Source: an uncultured Thermoanaerobaculia bacterium (GTDB lineage Bacteria; Acidobacteriota; Thermoanaerobaculia; Multivoradales; Multivoraceae). Taken from it: 64,000 nt of DNA. Below, piece by piece: positions 63,083-64,000 of the stretch. The translations under genes were made by a program, and so were the position numbers. Positions within the stretch are counted from its first letter, which is position 1. Every line of letters begins with the position of its first letter. The DNA lies in the NCBI GenBank assembly GCA_951812325.1, contig OX638294.1, positions 965,136-1,029,135 of the forward strand, given 5' to 3'. The notes beneath the pieces were generated by a model. That model worked only from the letters and a program-made list of their open reading frames with translations. It searched no databases and was not told where the DNA came from.

Positions 63083-64000
63083 TCAACCGCGCCCCCCGGG
63101 CGCCGCCCCGGCGTGGTCACCGTGGTCGTGACCTTCGTGGTCGTCGCGACCTTCGTGGGCGTCGTGGCCTTCGTGGCCTGCGTCGCCTGCGTCGCCCATG
63201 TCATGGCCCTCGTGACTCATGTCGTGACCTTGGTGGCCTGCGTCGCCCATGTCATGGCCCTCGTGGCTCATGTCGCGCCCGGCGTGGCCGCCGTCGCCGG
63301 CGTGGGCCGCCCCGCCGCTCAGCATCGCCTGCACCGCCGCGCGCAGCTTGGACTCCGAGTCCAGCAGGAAGTGCGATGACGTCACGATCCGGTCGCCCGC
63401 CTCGAGGCCCGAATGGACTTCCGCCATCCCTCCGTGCGCATGGCCCAGTTCGACTTCCCGAGGCTCGAACCGACCGCCGCCCAGCGCCACGATGACCACG
63501 CTGCGGCGTCCGGTCCGCAGCACCGACTCGCTCGGAACCGTCACTGCGCCCCGTACGATCACCGGATCGAAGACCACCGTGGCGAACATCCCCTTGCGCA
63601 GGCGGCCGTCCGGATTCGGCACGGCGATCTTGACCGTCAGCGTCCGGGTCTGTTCCGACAGTTCGGGTTCGATGAACTCGACCGTGCCGCGGATCGTCTC
63701 GCCCGGGAAGTAGGTGAAGGTCACCTCCGCCTCGGTTCCGGGACGGATCCACACCACCTGGTCCTCGAAGACCTCGACCGACAGCCACAGGGAGGTGATG
63801 TCGGCGATGTGGTACGCCTCCATGCCCGGCGTCACCGCCATGCCCTCCAGACCCGGCATCCGCTTCATCACCAGACCGCTCGCCGGCGCGGTCACCGTCA
63901 GCGTCCGGAAGATCTCCCCCGTTTCCTCGAGGCGGGCGATCTGATCCGCGGAGATGTCCCAGAACGCGAGCCGCGTCCGCGCCGCTTCCACCAGAGCCTC
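63083..64000 (-). CDS. Membrane-fusion (periplasmic adaptor) protein of the metal efflux system, CusB-like, partial
   Basis: The frame is open past the right edge, so the N-terminus is missing. The visible part has the hairpin end (LEETGEIFRTLTVTAPASGL), the beta-barrel VFEDQVVWIRPGTEAEVTFT and YFPGETIRGTVEFIEPELSE, and the membrane-proximal domain, as in CusB-type adaptors. The C-terminus is a His/Asp/Met-rich tail of about 65 residues (GHDMSHEGHDMGDAGHQ and HEGHDHGDHAG) with an internal 39-bp duplication of 51-bp period, probably a metal sponge. It lies 112 bp ahead of the pump gene. Confidence 0.85.
   Translation of the reverse strand, partial: EALVEAARTRLAFWDISADQIARLEETGEIFRTLTVTAPASGLVMKRMPGLEGMAVTPGMEAYHIADITSLWLSVEVFEDQVVWIRPGTEAEVTFTYFPGETIRGTVEFIEPELSEQTRTLTVKIAVPNPDGRLRKGMFATVVFDPVIVRGAVTVPSESVLRTGRRSVVIVALGGGRFEPREVELGHAHGGMAEVHSGLEAGDRIVTSSHFLLDSESKLRAAVQAMLSGGAAHAGDGGHAGRDMSHEGHDMGDAGHQGHDMSHEGHDMGDAGDAGHEGHDAHEGRDDHEGHDHGDHAGAAPGGRG

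Overview
The window is a dense, high-GC bacterial chromosome segment with about 48 protein genes, almost no non-coding space, and no rRNA, tRNA or intact transposase that I could recognise. Lipoprotein signals, an RND/membrane-fusion efflux pair, heme A synthesis and polyhydroxyalkanoate (PHA) storage genes point to an aerobic Gram-negative heterotroph. The PQQ-type propeller, sulfatase, DUF1080 protein and many acyl-CoA genes would fit Acidobacteriota or a similar soil or marine lineage, but the phylum cannot be fixed from sequence reading alone.

Layout. 1-6.2 kb: the 5' part of a histone-deacetylase-like gene (running off the left edge), a PQQ-type beta-propeller, DoxX, acetoacetyl-CoA synthetase and a secreted unknown. 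6.7-14.1 kb: an M16 zinc protease and a coupled ggt-modA-modB-modC operon (gamma-glutamyltransferase plus molybdate ABC importer). 14.3-22.1 kb: crotonase, sulfatase coupled to an OLD-type ATPase, thiolase-like protein and a peptide-binding lipoprotein. 22.2-25.8 kb: accessory genes, namely an XRE/ImmA-IrrE metallopeptidase, a broken PIN-type toxin remnant and a coupled pair of unknowns. 26-32.3 kb: acyl-CoA synthetase, GNAT, a PHA cluster (phaC, phaE-like, phasin, divergent phaR) and an SDR. 32.4-39.6 kb: SEC-C protein, UDP-glucose dehydrogenase and UDP-glucuronate decarboxylase, a LLM oxidoreductase, NUDIX, and heme A/heme O synthases. 39.9-44.0 kb: CaiB-type CoA-transferase, a large secreted protein and methionine aminopeptidase.

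44.1-57.5 kb is the most interesting block: eight same-strand, mostly overlapping genes forming a BREX-type-3-like phage-defence operon (BrxF, DUF6079/BrxC-type ATPase, PglX-like DNA methyltransferase, PglZ, BrxA-like protein). It has no helicase or Lon-like gene. Two AlbA_2/Schlafen-type ATP-binding proteins and a 98-residue orphan protein sit within the operon instead. 57.8-64 kb holds a DUF1080 lipoprotein, an IS1380 transposase remnant, an SRAP/HMCES DNA-crosslink protein and a CusAB-like heavy-metal efflux pair running off the right edge.

A second theme is repeats. Several unrelated sequences occur as direct-repeat dimers with a period of about 73 bp (five loci) or about 60 bp (two loci), mostly at gene edges. 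In two cases (ctaB and cusA) the duplicated piece is the gene's own start region, creating a 25-26 residue leader ORF that ends on the true start codon. A separate dispersed intergenic element of about 95 bp occurs in four copies in the first 15.4 kb.
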